Shown here one piece after another: positions 31,250 through 41,221 of a DNA stretch of 45,852 nucleotides; position 1 is the first letter of the stretch, and every line of letters begins with the position of its first letter. The stretch is from positions 1 to 45,852 of the forward strand of contig JANBPT010000307.1 of NCBI GenBank assembly GCA_027575765.1, given 5' to 3'. The position numbers and the translations under genes were made by a program. The stretch is from Tieghemiomyces parasiticus (lineage: Eukaryota; Kickxellomycota; Dimargaritomycetes; Dimargaritales; Dimargaritaceae). The notes beneath the pieces are model-generated. The model had not been told where the DNA came from, made no database searches, and saw nothing but the letters and a program-made list of their open reading frames with translations.

Positions 31250-34200
31250 ATGCGTGTCACCGACGACCCGGCGGCTCCAAATGGGTCGGAACTAGAGACC
31301 GGCAGTCTCAAGCGTACCTACCAGGAACTCTACGATCGCGAGCTGGAGGAACTCCGCCGTGAGCATGAACGGAACGCGCTCGAACTTTACTTTTGGAAAT
31401 TTCAGTCCCCCGAGCCCGCTGAAATCCGACCGGCCAACCCGGAGGAGGAGTACGAACCATCCGAAGCGGCTCCCGCCGCCGACCCGCTAACCGTCGACTG
31501 GGACAACCTCGGCCGGTCATCATCCTTCCGTGAGTTCCTGACGCGGCGAATGGCTCTACCTGACGATCCAGCCCCTCACCCAATTGCCTCCCCGCCGCCA
31601 TCATCCACCACCACCAAAGTTGATTTCACCCCCGTCCCGCTGTCGACCCTCCAGGCTCGCCTCGTGAAATCGCTGCCTGTAGCCCGTCACCGTCGCGCTG
31701 CTAGAGTGGTCCAACGCGCGCGGCTGTTCAGCGCGGGTCGACGTAAACCCACAGCGCACCGCCGCCACGCCACGGGTCGAACTCTGGACCTCTACGGCTG
31801 GCAGTACAAGGTGCAGCACCAACCTCTGGCCAAGGCCTTGCAATCCGCCCGAAAATTCCTGACCACGGGGGACTGGCGGGTCGCCCGGGACGAACTACGG
31901 GCGGCCAAGGTACTGCGTCGCGTCGAGACCCTTAAAAGCCAGAATCTGTGGTCTTTCCGCCAGATGGAACGCCATGAGGCCCCAGCACGTGCCAAGACTC
32001 ACTGGGATTTCCTGCTTGACGAAATGCAGTGGTTGCAAGCCGACTTCAAGGAGGAGCGGCGGTTCAAGGTCGCCGTGTGCTACCAGGTCGGCCGGTGGGT
32101 CCTGGCCTGGCACGCAGCCGCCGACAAGACGGCCCTGTGTGTCAAGGGCCGCCGACCAGAAAATATGCACTCAACGGCAATGGACGTGGACGCCCAGCAC
32201 GGCGCAGCGGCCGCGCAGCCCAGCGCTGCGGACTGGCTGACACTGTTGGACCCGAACGCGCCACTCGTACACGACCCAGCATTATTCCAAACGGTACTAG
32301 CCCACTTTCACGAGCACCCGCTGCTCGTACCACCTGTGTTTGATGAACACGCAGCCTACGAGGACACGGCCGAATCCAGTGCACTGGTCCCAGTCTCACA
32401 TCTAATGAATACTCTGGTGGGATTCGCTGAGGTGGTGCAACCCGAGGATGCCGTCGGCCCGTCATCCCCTCACTCCGAAGCGGTCCTGAGCGATCTCCTC
32501 GCGCATGTGCTGGCCGAGATGGCCGCCCAGCCGGCCGCTTTCACAGGCGAGTCGGAGTGCATCCTTCCGTCCACCAACCCAGCCCAGGCCCGCGACATCC
32601 GGGCACACCCTGACGACTATGAACTGCCGGCTGATCGGACCTCCTCGTTCGGTCTGTCGGCCTATGACGGTGGTTACACCGGCGATCTAGCCATTTATCG
32701 CCCGGCTCGTGTCGCCCGGGACCTGCCCGGCACGCAGCGGTATGCTGAGGCCGGTCTTCCGCCAGCGCTCTTCACAAGTCGCCACCCGGTTGATCCGGCG
32801 ACCCAGCTCGGTCCTTCCCCTGCCACCGTAGCCCCTTCCGACCTACCCAGTGCCTCGCCCGCGGCCTGGACCCCCGAGGCCGACACTCGCCTACAGGCCC
32901 TGGTGGAACAGTACGGTGGTAACTGGTCCCTGGTGGCCAGCGCCCTCACCGCCGACACCCACCTCCCGGGATCGGCACCGCGTAACCCGCGTGACTGCTA
33001 CGACCGCTGGCGTTACCTCAGCCCGCACCTTGTTTACGTCATGCCCGCCGGCCTGGACTCGGCACCGGCCACCGTGGCCTCCACTCCCATCGCGACCACT
33101 TTCGGATCGGACGGCCCGCCTTCCCTCTCCGCCGCCGCTGCCCTGGCTGCTGGCCGACCGGACCCGACTATGGCTACCGCGGCAGCAACGGCCCCGACCT
33201 TGGGCGCTGAGGTGGTACGCGGTCAGCGTCTTCAGTCCTTCGCCGAGGCCATTGCCAAAGCCCAAAAGAAACGCCAGGAGATTCAGACCCGTACTGAACA
33301 GGCTTTGGCATCCCGCCCGAAACGTATCTCCGCCTTGGAAACCACCAGTAATGAGGTGGCATCCGCCGATGCCTCGGCTGCCCCAGCAGCGACCACCAAC
33401 GAGCCTGGCAACGCCGGCGATGTGGGTGCGGCCGAGACTAACGGCGGCGAGGCGTCCGGTACTGTTGAGCAAGGGGATAGCATCCCTGCTACCCCCACTG
33501 CTGCGCAGCCAGCGTCGGCTTCCGGGGTGGCTTACCGCTCGCCGTTGGAGCTCAGCGCGGCCAAACAGGAACTCGACGTCCAGATGGCCCAAATTACCAT
33601 GCGTCAGCGCAGTCTGACCAGCTCGCAGTGGGCAATGCAAAATCTGGCGCGGTCCATGATGGGTCGCGCCCAGGGCCCGCCCAACCGTCCACTACCCGTG
33701 CGACCGCCGACCTTGCCCATGGCTGGTGGGCCGAGCCCGGCCGGGGTCCCTTCAAATTTTCCCCCAAATCACCCGGCGGCCCTACTTAACGCCAGCCTCG
33801 CTGCGGCCGCTGCAGGGTCCGGCGGGGGCCCCGGTGCGCCGAACTTAGCCGCGGCCGCGGCAGCGGCAGCGGCAGGCTCAGGGACAGGCGCTCCGGCGGG
33901 AGCAGTCCCGCGCCTGACACCTGAGCAGATGCGGGCCTTCCTGATCCAGCGCCAGCAGTGGGCCTACCAACAGCTAGCCAGTGCCAGAGCCTCGGGAAAC
34001 CCGGTCGCCATCCAGCAGGCTACTGCTTTTCTGGCCGCCTTCACCAGTTCTATGCAGGGAATGGCCCGACCTCCGGCCGCACCCAGTGCCACTACCCCTG
34101 GTGGGCTTCCCGCGCAGGAGGGATCGACCGCCTCCAATACAACCAGCACTGCCACCGTCCCCACTACTGCGGCTACCGATGATGTATCGATTGTACCTGG

Positions 34201-36724
34201 CGCCTCCCCATCTGTCGGTGCCAAAACGGCAGCCCGTGCGGTGGCCTCACCCTCCCGTCGGAAGGGCGCTAAGACGGCTGCCACCGCCACCACTGCAGGC
34301 CCAAGTGGGAATTCGACCGTGACTACGACTGCCACCGAAACGGACGCAGCTCCGGTCGAAACGACTCCAACTACAGCCGCTGCGATCGTAACTACCACAC
34401 CGACCACCGACGCCACAGGCACTCCGGTTGATCTGAGCACCCCCGTCCGCCCGCCCAACCAGTTCCGACCCCCTACGAGCGGGCCGCCCCTACCCAACCA
34501 GCTCTCAGCCTTGGCCCTCCAGTTCGCTAGCCTAACCCCGGCGCAGAAACTTTCACTGTTACGCCAGCAGCAGCAGCAGCAGGCAAACCACCATTACCAG
34601 CAGATGTTCCAGCACCAGCAACAGCAGCAGCAACACCAACTACCCCAACCACAACTAATCCCCCCACAACTGCCCCCAGGGCTAAACGGCCAGCAGCAAC
34701 TCAGCCCCGAAGATTTCCAAAAGTTGCAGCAGGCCCAACAGGTCACCCAGGCCCAGCTCCGCCAGCACTTACAGCGGGCCCAACTGGCCCACCAACAACA
34801 CCAGCAGCAGCACCAACAACAGCAGCAGCTCCTACAGATGCAGCAGCAGCTCCAGGCCTCACCGAACCGCCCGGTCGCAACGGCCAACGAGGGTGACGGT
34901 AGTAACCACGGTACCCCAGGCGGTGCGGCCATGTCCCCCAGTCCCGGTGGCACCGTCCGACCCGCATTGCCCACCGGTGCTAACCCGCAGATGGGCAGTG
35001 CGCGGGCAGCCCAGCTGAACAGTTTGCTCGCCGCGCGTCTCCAGCAAACCCAAATGTCACCCGCGGACCTCATGGCGATCGTAGAGAAGCAGCGTCAGCA
35101 TGTTCAGCAGCAGCAGCAGCAACAACAACAGCAACAACAGCAACATGCTTCGCCCACTCCGTTACCCCAGAACTTCAACGCCGACAAGCTGCGCATGTAC
35201 CTATTCCAGCAGCAGCAACTGGCAGCCGTCCAGGCGCAGATGAACCACCCCAACGCCATGGCCGCAGCAGCCGCAGCGGGGCTCCAGCCACAGCCGTCTC
35301 GACCAGTAGGCGCTAGCCCCATGATGAGCCCACCACGCCACGGCCACCCGTCCCCGGTCCGGCCCATGATGAGCCCCATGTCTATGCCCATGCAGATGAT
35401 GGGCAGCCCGCCCTCGGGACTCTCCCCGAACCTAGGCGGGCCCGGCAGTTTGTTGGGTACCCCGCGTCCACCCCAGCCGCGCCCCATGATGCCACTGGGA
35501 GCTAACGGACTTACCCCACCAGGAGCGAACGGTAGTGCCGCAGGGAACTCGCTGGCAGCCACCCTGCATCCGCACGCCGCTGCCGCTACCACCACCGCCA
35601 ACCACAGCAACAACAACCCTCAGGCCATATCTCCCCGTCCCTTCGGCGCTCTCAACCACTCAGGTACTACCATCCAAGGGTCACCGGTTCAGAATCCGCA
35701 GACTCCGCCGAACCGACCGGCTCCCATCGGCACGGCCTCCACCGGCGGTGGTAACAGCGCTAGTAACTCCCCGTCGAGTCTACAGCTCAATCCCAGTGGC
35801 ATGTTCTCGCCCACGCCAGGTGCCAACCCACCCGGCAGTGGAGGCCAATCCGGTAACCTTAACAACAACAACAACAACAACGCGGCGGTGGCCGCTGCAA
35901 TGCGAGCCTCTCTCGTGAACTACTCTGCCGCCCTGCAAGCGTCCCTCCTCGGACCTAACCCTAACCCGCTCATGGCTCAGGCGCTCAACAATGCCCAGCG
36001 CGCCGCGGCCGCGGCCCAAGCCGCCGCCATGGGTGCCGCTACCCCCGGAGTGGGTGGTGGTGGTGGTGGTGGTGGGATAGGGGGGAGTCCCGTGGGAGCC
36101 CAACTCCACTCTCCTCCGCACTTTATGATGTCGTCGCCCGGGATGCCTGCCCCGCCAACCAATAACCCGCACGTCCTGGCCAACCTCAACGCCAATTTCC
36201 TCGCGGCGACGGTTAACGCTCCGTCGTCGCCATCGCCGTCGTCGGTGACATCAGCCCAAGCATCACCGGCCCTCCTGGCCATGATGCGTAATTCGGGCGT
36301 CGGACCAGGACCGGTGGCAGCCGTAGCCGCAACCGCAGCGTCATCATCAGCATCAGCATCGCCGTCACCGGGGACTTTACACCCGTCTTACGCGAATGGG
36401 TATCCTGGCAGCCAGTCGCCCGCTAACCACGGTGGTGGTATGGGTCATGGCGGCGTCGATGGCGCGACCGGTAGTCTCACTGGAGGGGGAGCCCCTCAGT
36501 TGATGGCACCCACGGTTAGTAGCGGGCCGTCCAGTCAAATGGGTAGCCCCAACTTGCGGCCCGGTGCCATAGGTACCGCCGGGTTGAATATCGAAATGGT
36601 CGGGTCGCCCGGTAGACCCGTTAGCGCCCAGAACTCACCTGCCGTCGGCCAGACCTCTTCTGCCTCGCAAGCGTCCCCGACGGTTGGTAGTAATGTGCCG
36701 CCCCCGCCATCGTCGGCCAGATAA
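31250..36724 (+). CDS. EAF1: Eaf1/Vid21-type scaffold of the NuA4 histone acetyltransferase
   Basis: Nuclear scaffold that assembles the NuA4 complex, which acetylates histones H4 and H2A. It is a single exon of 1824 aa. An HSA domain at about 246-290 (AKTHWDFLLDEMQWLQADFK, then EERRFKVAVCYQVGRWVLAW) would bind actin and Arp4. A SANT/Myb domain at about 539-600 (WTPEADTRLQALVEQYGGNW ... RNPRDCYDRWRYLSP) follows. No Snf2 ATPase is present, which separates it from Swr1 and animal p400. The N-terminus has YDRELEELRREHERNALELY, a helical segment as in Vid21. From about residue 700 it is low-complexity: Ala, Ser/Thr, Pro and Gly runs plus poly-Gln (about 1105-1210 and 1285-1300). The ATG is preceded by CCGGC and is the first in frame. 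ATTAAA lies about 200 nt after the stop. Confidence 0.92.
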   Translation: MRVTDDPAAPNGSELETGSLKRTYQELYDRELEELRREHERNALELYFWKFQSPEPAEIRPANPEEEYEPSEAAPAADPLTVDWDNLGRSSSFREFLTRRMALPDDPAPHPIASPPPSSTTTKVDFTPVPLSTLQARLVKSLPVARHRRAARVVQRARLFSAGRRKPTAHRRHATGRTLDLYGWQYKVQHQPLAKALQSARKFLTTGDWRVARDELRAAKVLRRVETLKSQNLWSFRQMERHEAPARAKTHWDFLLDEMQWLQADFKEERRFKVAVCYQVGRWVLAWHAAADKTALCVKGRRPENMHSTAMDVDAQHGAAAAQPSAADWLTLLDPNAPLVHDPALFQTVLAHFHEHPLLVPPVFDEHAAYEDTAESSALVPVSHLMNTLVGFAEVVQPEDAVGPSSPHSEAVLSDLLAHVLAEMAAQPAAFTGESECILPSTNPAQARDIRAHPDDYELPADRTSSFGLSAYDGGYTGDLAIYRPARVARDLPGTQRYAEAGLPPALFTSRHPVDPATQLGPSPATVAPSDLPSASPAAWTPEADTRLQALVEQYGGNWSLVASALTADTHLPGSAPRNPRDCYDRWRYLSPHLVYVMPAGLDSAPATVASTPIATTFGSDGPPSLSAAAALAAGRPDPTMATAAATAPTLGAEVVRGQRLQSFAEAIAKAQKKRQEIQTRTEQALASRPKRISALETTSNEVASADASAAPAATTNEPGNAGDVGAAETNGGEASGTVEQGDSIPATPTAAQPASASGVAYRSPLELSAAKQELDVQMAQITMRQRSLTSSQWAMQNLARSMMGRAQGPPNRPLPVRPPTLPMAGGPSPAGVPSNFPPNHPAALLNASLAAAAAGSGGGPGAPNLAAAAAAAAAGSGTGAPAGAVPRLTPEQMRAFLIQRQQWAYQQLASARASGNPVAIQQATAFLAAFTSSMQGMARPPAAPSATTPGGLPAQEGSTASNTTSTATVPTTAATDDVSIVPGASPSVGAKTAARAVASPSRRKGAKTAATATTAGPSGNSTVTTTATETDAAPVETTPTTAAAIVTTTPTTDATGTPVDLSTPVRPPNQFRPPTSGPPLPNQLSALALQFASLTPAQKLSLLRQQQQQQANHHYQQMFQHQQQQQQHQLPQPQLIPPQLPPGLNGQQQLSPEDFQKLQQAQQVTQAQLRQHLQRAQLAHQQHQQQHQQQQQLLQMQQQLQASPNRPVATANEGDGSNHGTPGGAAMSPSPGGTVRPALPTGANPQMGSARAAQLNSLLAARLQQTQMSPADLMAIVEKQRQHVQQQQQQQQQQQQQHASPTPLPQNFNADKLRMYLFQQQQLAAVQAQMNHPNAMAAAAAAGLQPQPSRPVGASPMMSPPRHGHPSPVRPMMSPMSMPMQMMGSPPSGLSPNLGGPGSLLGTPRPPQPRPMMPLGANGLTPPGANGSAAGNSLAATLHPHAAAATTTANHSNNNPQAISPRPFGALNHSGTTIQGSPVQNPQTPPNRPAPIGTASTGGGNSASNSPSSLQLNPSGMFSPTPGANPPGSGGQSGNLNNNNNNNAAVAAAMRASLVNYSAALQASLLGPNPNPLMAQALNNAQRAAAAAQAAAMGAATPGVGGGGGGGGIGGSPVGAQLHSPPHFMMSSPGMPAPPTNNPHVLANLNANFLAATVNAPSSPSPSSVTSAQASPALLAMMRNSGVGPGPVAAVAATAASSSASASPSPGTLHPSYANGYPGSQSPANHGGGMGHGGVDGATGSLTGGGAPQLMAPTVSSGPSSQMGSPNLRPGAIGTAGLNIEMVGSPGRPVSAQNSPAVGQTSSASQASPTVGSNVPPPPSSAR
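34567..34860 (+). repeat. CAG/CAA (poly-Gln) tract region in Eaf1
   Basis: Runs of CAG and CAA codons interspersed with His, Ala and Leu codons. It encodes a Gln-rich domain and is likely length-variable between strains. Confidence 0.75.
35104..35145 (+). repeat. CAG/CAA run encoding 13 consecutive Gln
   Basis: Mixed CAG and CAA codons, in frame with Eaf1. The mixed codons suggest selection for the peptide or purifying interruption of a pure CAG repeat. Confidence 0.8.
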
Positions 36725-37492
36725 CTGAAGGGCTAAGCGGTGATGAGCCCCGCGTATCCCTTGTTTCCCTTTGTAGACGACGACACCTTCCAACAATCCG
36801 GTTGATTAGGAGCCCTGCCTAGCTTTGACTCCGCAATCTTTTTCCTTAGATAACCCTGTGCGCCCTCCACCACCGCCCCGGCAGATACAGGATTGCTACA
36901 CAGTCGCTTTCGTTAGTTATATTAAAGTCCAACTTGTACAGCCCGCATAGCTGAGGACGTTTGCCTCCCCAATGGAAACTGGATGCCTCCTGCTTTTTAC
37001 CAACGCTCTACATGGTAGACGAATCTATCCCTTCCCTGACAGTCAATCTAGATAACATCAGAACCACCAAAGAATTTACTAAGCTAACCGAGGCCGCATG
37101 TGAGAATAGGTAAAAATAGCCTCCCGCATCAGCCTCTAGGTGTTATTCTACGAGCAGATACCGGGCCAAACCGGTAAGTCGAAGCAAACGACCAAAAGAC
37201 AGGATGGCAACCCAAGGTGGTGCGGATTCGATAAGCTTGGAATCTCTAGGACAGAGCAAAAAAATCCTGAAAGGAGATGAAACCAATCGCAAGAGGGAGG
37301 GGAGAATAGAGAGACACACACAAAAAAAAGTACGCACCGTACATGAAAAAAACAAAGTAAGCGATAACTAACTGGGGGGGGGGGGGTGTACAGCGGGGTG
37401 AACAAGGAAGAAGCAGTAGAGACTCCCTAGTCGGCACCTCCTTGACTTGTGTTCACCATCCCAGGCGTGAACACCCCAAGATTGTAGAGAAT
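36725..37492. other. Convergent spacer Eaf1 / 14-3-3
   Basis: About 770 nt holding both 3' UTRs. ATTAAA at 36921-36926 may serve Eaf1. A run of 13 or so G residues sits at about 37.37-37.39 kb. Minus-strand frames near 37.2-37.4 kb are Phe/Leu/Pro low complexity. No gene was seen. Confidence 0.5.
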
Positions 37493-38287
37493 CTAGGCCT
37501 TTGGCGTCTCCACGTCCTCTACGTCGGCGTCCTCGCCGGCGGGCTCCTCGCTGCCATCCCGCTGGGTGTCGTCCTGCATCTGCTCCTGGCTCCAGAGCGT
37601 CAGGTTGTCGCGGAGGAGCTGCATGATGAGAGTGGAATCCTTGTACGAGTCCTCGCTGAGTTGGTCGAGCTCGGCAATGGCGCCGTCAAAGGCCTGTTGG
37701 GCCAGTGTGCAGGCCTGGTCGGGCGAGTTGACAATCTCGTAGTAGAAGACCGAGAAATTGAGGGCCAGGCCCAGGCGGATGGGGTGGGTGGAGGGCAGCT
37801 TTTCATCGGCGATCTTGGTGGCATCCTGGTAGGCCTTGAGGGCGGCGTCGGAGGCGTCCTTCTTGGTGGTGCCTGTGGAGAATTCGGCGAGGTAGCGGTG
37901 GTAGTCACCCTTCATCTTGTAGTAGAAGACCTGGGACTCGCTGTTGGCAGCCTTGGGGATCAGGTCGTCGGTGAGCACCTGGAGCACGTCATTGCAAATG
38001 TCAGCAAGCTCGGCCTCAATCTTGCTGCGGTAGGGGCCGACCAGAGCGAGGTGGGCCTCGTTCTCCTTGCTCTTCTCCTTGTTTTCAATGGAGGACACGA
38101 TGCGCCACGACGCCCGGCGGGAGCCAATGACATTCTTGTAGGCCACAGATAGCAGGTTGCGCTCCTCAACGGTAAGCTCACCGTCGAGCTTAGCCACCTC
38201 CTTCATGAAGGACACCATCTCGTCGTACCGCTCGGCCTGCTCGGCAAGGCGGGCCATGTAGACCTTGTTGTCGCGTTCCTGGACCAT
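37493..38287 (-). CDS. 14-3-3 protein
   Basis: Dimeric adaptor that binds phosphoserine/phosphothreonine peptides and regulates signalling, checkpoint and metabolic enzymes in the cytosol and nucleus. One intronless frame of 264 aa, starting at the first ATG ([20 protein letters not shown]). The phosphopeptide-binding residues are present: Lys51 and Arg58 in [14 protein letters not shown], and the Arg-Tyr pair in [12 protein letters not shown]. Family signatures [18 protein letters not shown] and [20 protein letters not shown] are intact. The C-terminus is an acidic tail rich in Asp and Glu (about 240-260), as in yeast Bmh1/Bmh2. Two CRE-like sites lie just over 100 bp upstream. The strong codon bias and lack of introns suggest high expression, unlike most neighbours. 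Confidence 0.98.
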   Translation of the reverse strand: MVQERDNKVYMARLAEQAERYDEMVSFMKEVAKLDGELTVEERNLLSVAYKNVIGSRRASWRIVSSIENKEKSKENEAHLALVGPYRSKIEAELADICNDVLQVLTDDLIPKAANSESQVFYYKMKGDYHRYLAEFSTGTTKKDASDAALKAYQDATKIADEKLPSTHPIRLGLALNFSVFYYEIVNSPDQACTLAQQAFDGAIAELDQLSEDSYKDSTLIMQLLRDNLTLWSQEQMQDDTQRDGSEEPAGEDADVEDVETPKA

Positions 38288-38386
38288 GGTGTCGAGTTAA
38301 AGGGTGTGCGGGTGTGTGGGAAGGGCGAGGTTGCGGATTGCTGTTTCTTCACTACACTGGATAAACAGGAGGCGAGCGGAGATATG

Positions 38387-38422
38387 CAGGGATGACGTAA
38401 TGACCAACAGGGATGACGTGAT
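38387..38422. promoter_or_regulatory. Tandem CRE-like sites upstream of 14-3-3
   Basis: Two near-identical copies of CAGGGATGACGT(A/G)AT lie about 21 bp apart, with cores TGACGTAA (38393-38400) and TGACGTGA (38414-38421). The core matches the ATF/CREB bZIP site TGACGTMA. They are 106-134 bp upstream of the 14-3-3 ATG, about two helical turns apart. Confidence 0.45.
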
Positions 38423-40203
38423 AGGCCAGGCGAAGGGAGTAAAAGCAGATAGGGGGAGTAGATGAAGTAGGTGGTTGAGATGGTTAGCGTTTAAGATGGG
38501 TGGATTGGTCATGATGAAGCCGCCAGTTGACCATCCAAACGGTTGGGAACAACGGTTAGCAATAGCACGCCTTCCTCACCGAGGAGGAGAGGGTCAAGGC
38601 CCAAAGCGTTTAGAGGATACCAGGCTCGCGACTCTGGTTCCTCCCCCTTAGATAACAGGGTGAGCCCTGATAATCAGTTAAGCCTGGCCAGTCCCCAGGG
38701 TAGACTAGTAACAACAGCCGACGTATTCAAGGAAGCGGAGAGCTCTAGCAGATGACCTCGGGTGGCACTGATGTCGCGGTCCTGGACAAAACATCCTAGG
38801 GGCTGCGGGTACGATGGGCCGGTCATCTGGTTGAACCCATCACGAGTCACAACGCGATGAGGGATGAGTCTACTTACAGAGTGCAGAAGTAAAATAAGTT
38901 GAGCAGAAGGAGGGGGGAAGTTGTGAAAAGGGCCGAGTCGAGGTTGAAGAGTGACTGATAAAGGACTAGGCGTTGGAGAAAAGGGGATGGACCAGGTGAC
39001 GAGGAGGGGGGAGGAGAATGGCCAAGTGCTGCCTGCCAAGTGCGGTGGGCTTTTGGGACGGGGGAGTGAGCAGTGTCGGGGAAGGTGTGGGGGGGGGGAG
39101 GGAGGGGGTGCAGGGAAAAGCGGAAGGCAGCGATGGAGAGGAACCAATGGATGGAAGCGATGAGGGTGGGGTTTTAAATAGTCTAGCTGCGGCCGGGTAG
39201 CATGTAGCGCTAGGTGGCGGAGGACCGTCTGTACCCTCAAAGGGGCATATAGGCCGGATGGTGGCGATGGTGCCCTACCCTGTATGCTCCACTCGTAGTC
39301 CCCAGCCCTCCTCCGCTCCTCGCCTCCTCATTTTACAAAAGGTGACGCGGGGGCCATGCGGCTCGCAGCGTACAGAGGGAAGGGACAAAGGGATTGGGGA
39401 AGGCGTAAATGATCACCATCGGACCCACCGTTCGCAGTTACGGGCCCCGCGGTACCGGCACCCTCGACAGTAGTGGCCCTATCCCACGGCTGTGGCGGTG
39501 AAGGGCCACAGGCAATAGAGCTGCCTTTGCGACATCTCCGCCTGACCCGGAGGCAAGGACGTGTGCAACCTTCCGCCCCATCGTCTCACCCACGAGCCCC
39601 ACCACCCTCAAGACACCCGCGGTATAAGGGCGGGTGTACGTGCATATACGTGTGAGTTGGAGTTTTAATGCCGGCCACCACAGCACGAACGACGCGTTCG
39701 ACAGACACTTTAATAAACGTAACTGGCCGCAGACCGTTACCGTTTACGTTGGCGATCGTGGGCCCCACAATCGCCAGCGTCCGCCTGATAGGCCTATCCG
39801 CTTCGCCGGTCCCTTTCAGTGCCAAGTCAATCTCCACCCACCGCCCATAATACGCACCCCTCCTCTCCTGCGGCACTGACAGACACAGGTTATGGAGCCA
39901 GGATGGACCTGGCCCACTCCCTGATGGCTAGCGAATGCCCCGGCCGGGATGGGTGGTTCCGGGCAGTCACCCTTCGCCACGTCAGTCGGGCGCACATTGG
40001 TCGACATTGGTACCCTTGGTAGCGACAAGGCCGTGGAGACAGTAGGGCGCTCCGACGATCCATCTCCCCCACTGTAGGCACCCGAGCGGACAGACCTCAG
40101 CCATGACCACTGGTGAGCTGGGTGGGGAGAGAGGAAGAGCACAGGACTGGACCTGTGCAGCGGGGGGGAGGGGGGAAATGAGGGATTGCCCTTTTCATTG
40201 ACT
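38423..40203. other. Gene-poor region with weak exon-like frames
   Basis: About 1.8 kb. A + strand frame at 38543-38755 (Ser/Arg/Pro-rich, no ATG) and overlapping frames on both strands near 39.6-39.9 kb look moderately protein-like but could not be linked by splice sites. A 27-nt imperfect palindrome lies at 39750-39776. No family was recognised. Confidence 0.35.
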
Positions 40204-41221
40204 ATGGGCACGCTCTTGGTCGATTCGGACGATTGGAAGGCACTGCACCGCGACAGCATGGGGCGAATCGGTGGGACTACTTTGGGGCGTATGGACACAA
40301 TGGCTCGCCGTCACGGGACTTGGCGCTACCATCTAGTCTGTCCCTTGAGTGACCGTGCTTCCGCTCGCTTCAAAGCCCACATCGCACTCCTAAAGTAAGG
40401 CCAGCCTAGTGCCCTCCTGCCCTTGGCCTATGCGACTGAGCACAATGGGTGGTACTCAGCCACAGTGACAAGCGGTCGCCTGACCCCTCCGACCTAGCGC
40501 CCACTGGCCCCAGTGCTAACCATGGCAGTGCAGCCTCTTCACACTGGCCCCGTCGCACCAGTCTCCAAGCTGGCGCAACACAAGTCATATCCGAACAAAG
40601 TGAGGCTACGCAGTCATCGCCCCCATCCCTCCTGACTGCAAGATAAGGTTGGTAGCTTCCATCACAAGCCAACCGCCAGAGGGCCGGAGAAACGGCGTTT
40701 TGGTCGAAGGTAGTTTAGTTACTAACGGCGGACGCATCTGCACCTCGGCCCACCATCTGGACCATTGTAGGCGTCGTAAATACAGCTACCGCATCCAACT
40801 CCGACGCATTTAATATCGGAAATTGTCAGCCGGCAACCTCGGCCGAGCTGCAGATGGGGTAGCCCATCCCCCCCTCCACCGATAAACATTTGGCGATACG
40901 AATTCTCAGGTCCCTCTGGGCGACTGGCCTGCGTGGCGATCCAACGGAAGCTTGACATTCAAAACGAATCATCAAAATCAACCTCGGCAGCACTCTCTAG
41001 CCAACAACTCAGGTACAACTGTCCACATTTTAGGTTCCTAATACTCCGCTATTAAAGCCGTAAGTGTCCCTGCCCCGTAGGTTTCTGCAAACCCAGTATA
41101 TCGATCATTAACTTACAGATATGTCTGTCTCACTTTGTTTTTCAGCCAAATCATTCGAGAGCTCGATGCAGTCACGGTCATCCCTGACATGGAGGGTGCA
41201 GCTTGGTGGTTCCCTATATAA
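40204..41221 (+). other. Exon-like islands of an unassembled + strand gene
   Basis: Several segments look like exons. 40204-40394 starts MGTLLVDSDDWKALHRDSMG and ends at an AA|GTAAGG donor. 40449 onward is a Ser/Pro-rich frame with a CAAA|GTGAGG donor. About 40910-41011 follows an ATTCTCAG acceptor (VPLGDWPAWRSNGSLTFKTN) and ends TCAG|GTACAA. 41146-41221 follows a strong TTTGTTTTTCAG acceptor and reads QIIRELDAVTVIPDMEGAAW to a stop. Phases could not all be reconciled, so this may be one fast-evolving gene, two genes, or a decaying one. No domain was recognised. Confidence 0.3.

Noticed and set aside
32891..35616. Long minus-strand open frames opposite Eaf1
   Set aside because: They mirror the GC-rich repeats of the coding strand (poly-Cys/Trp/Val/Ala readings) and have no domain.
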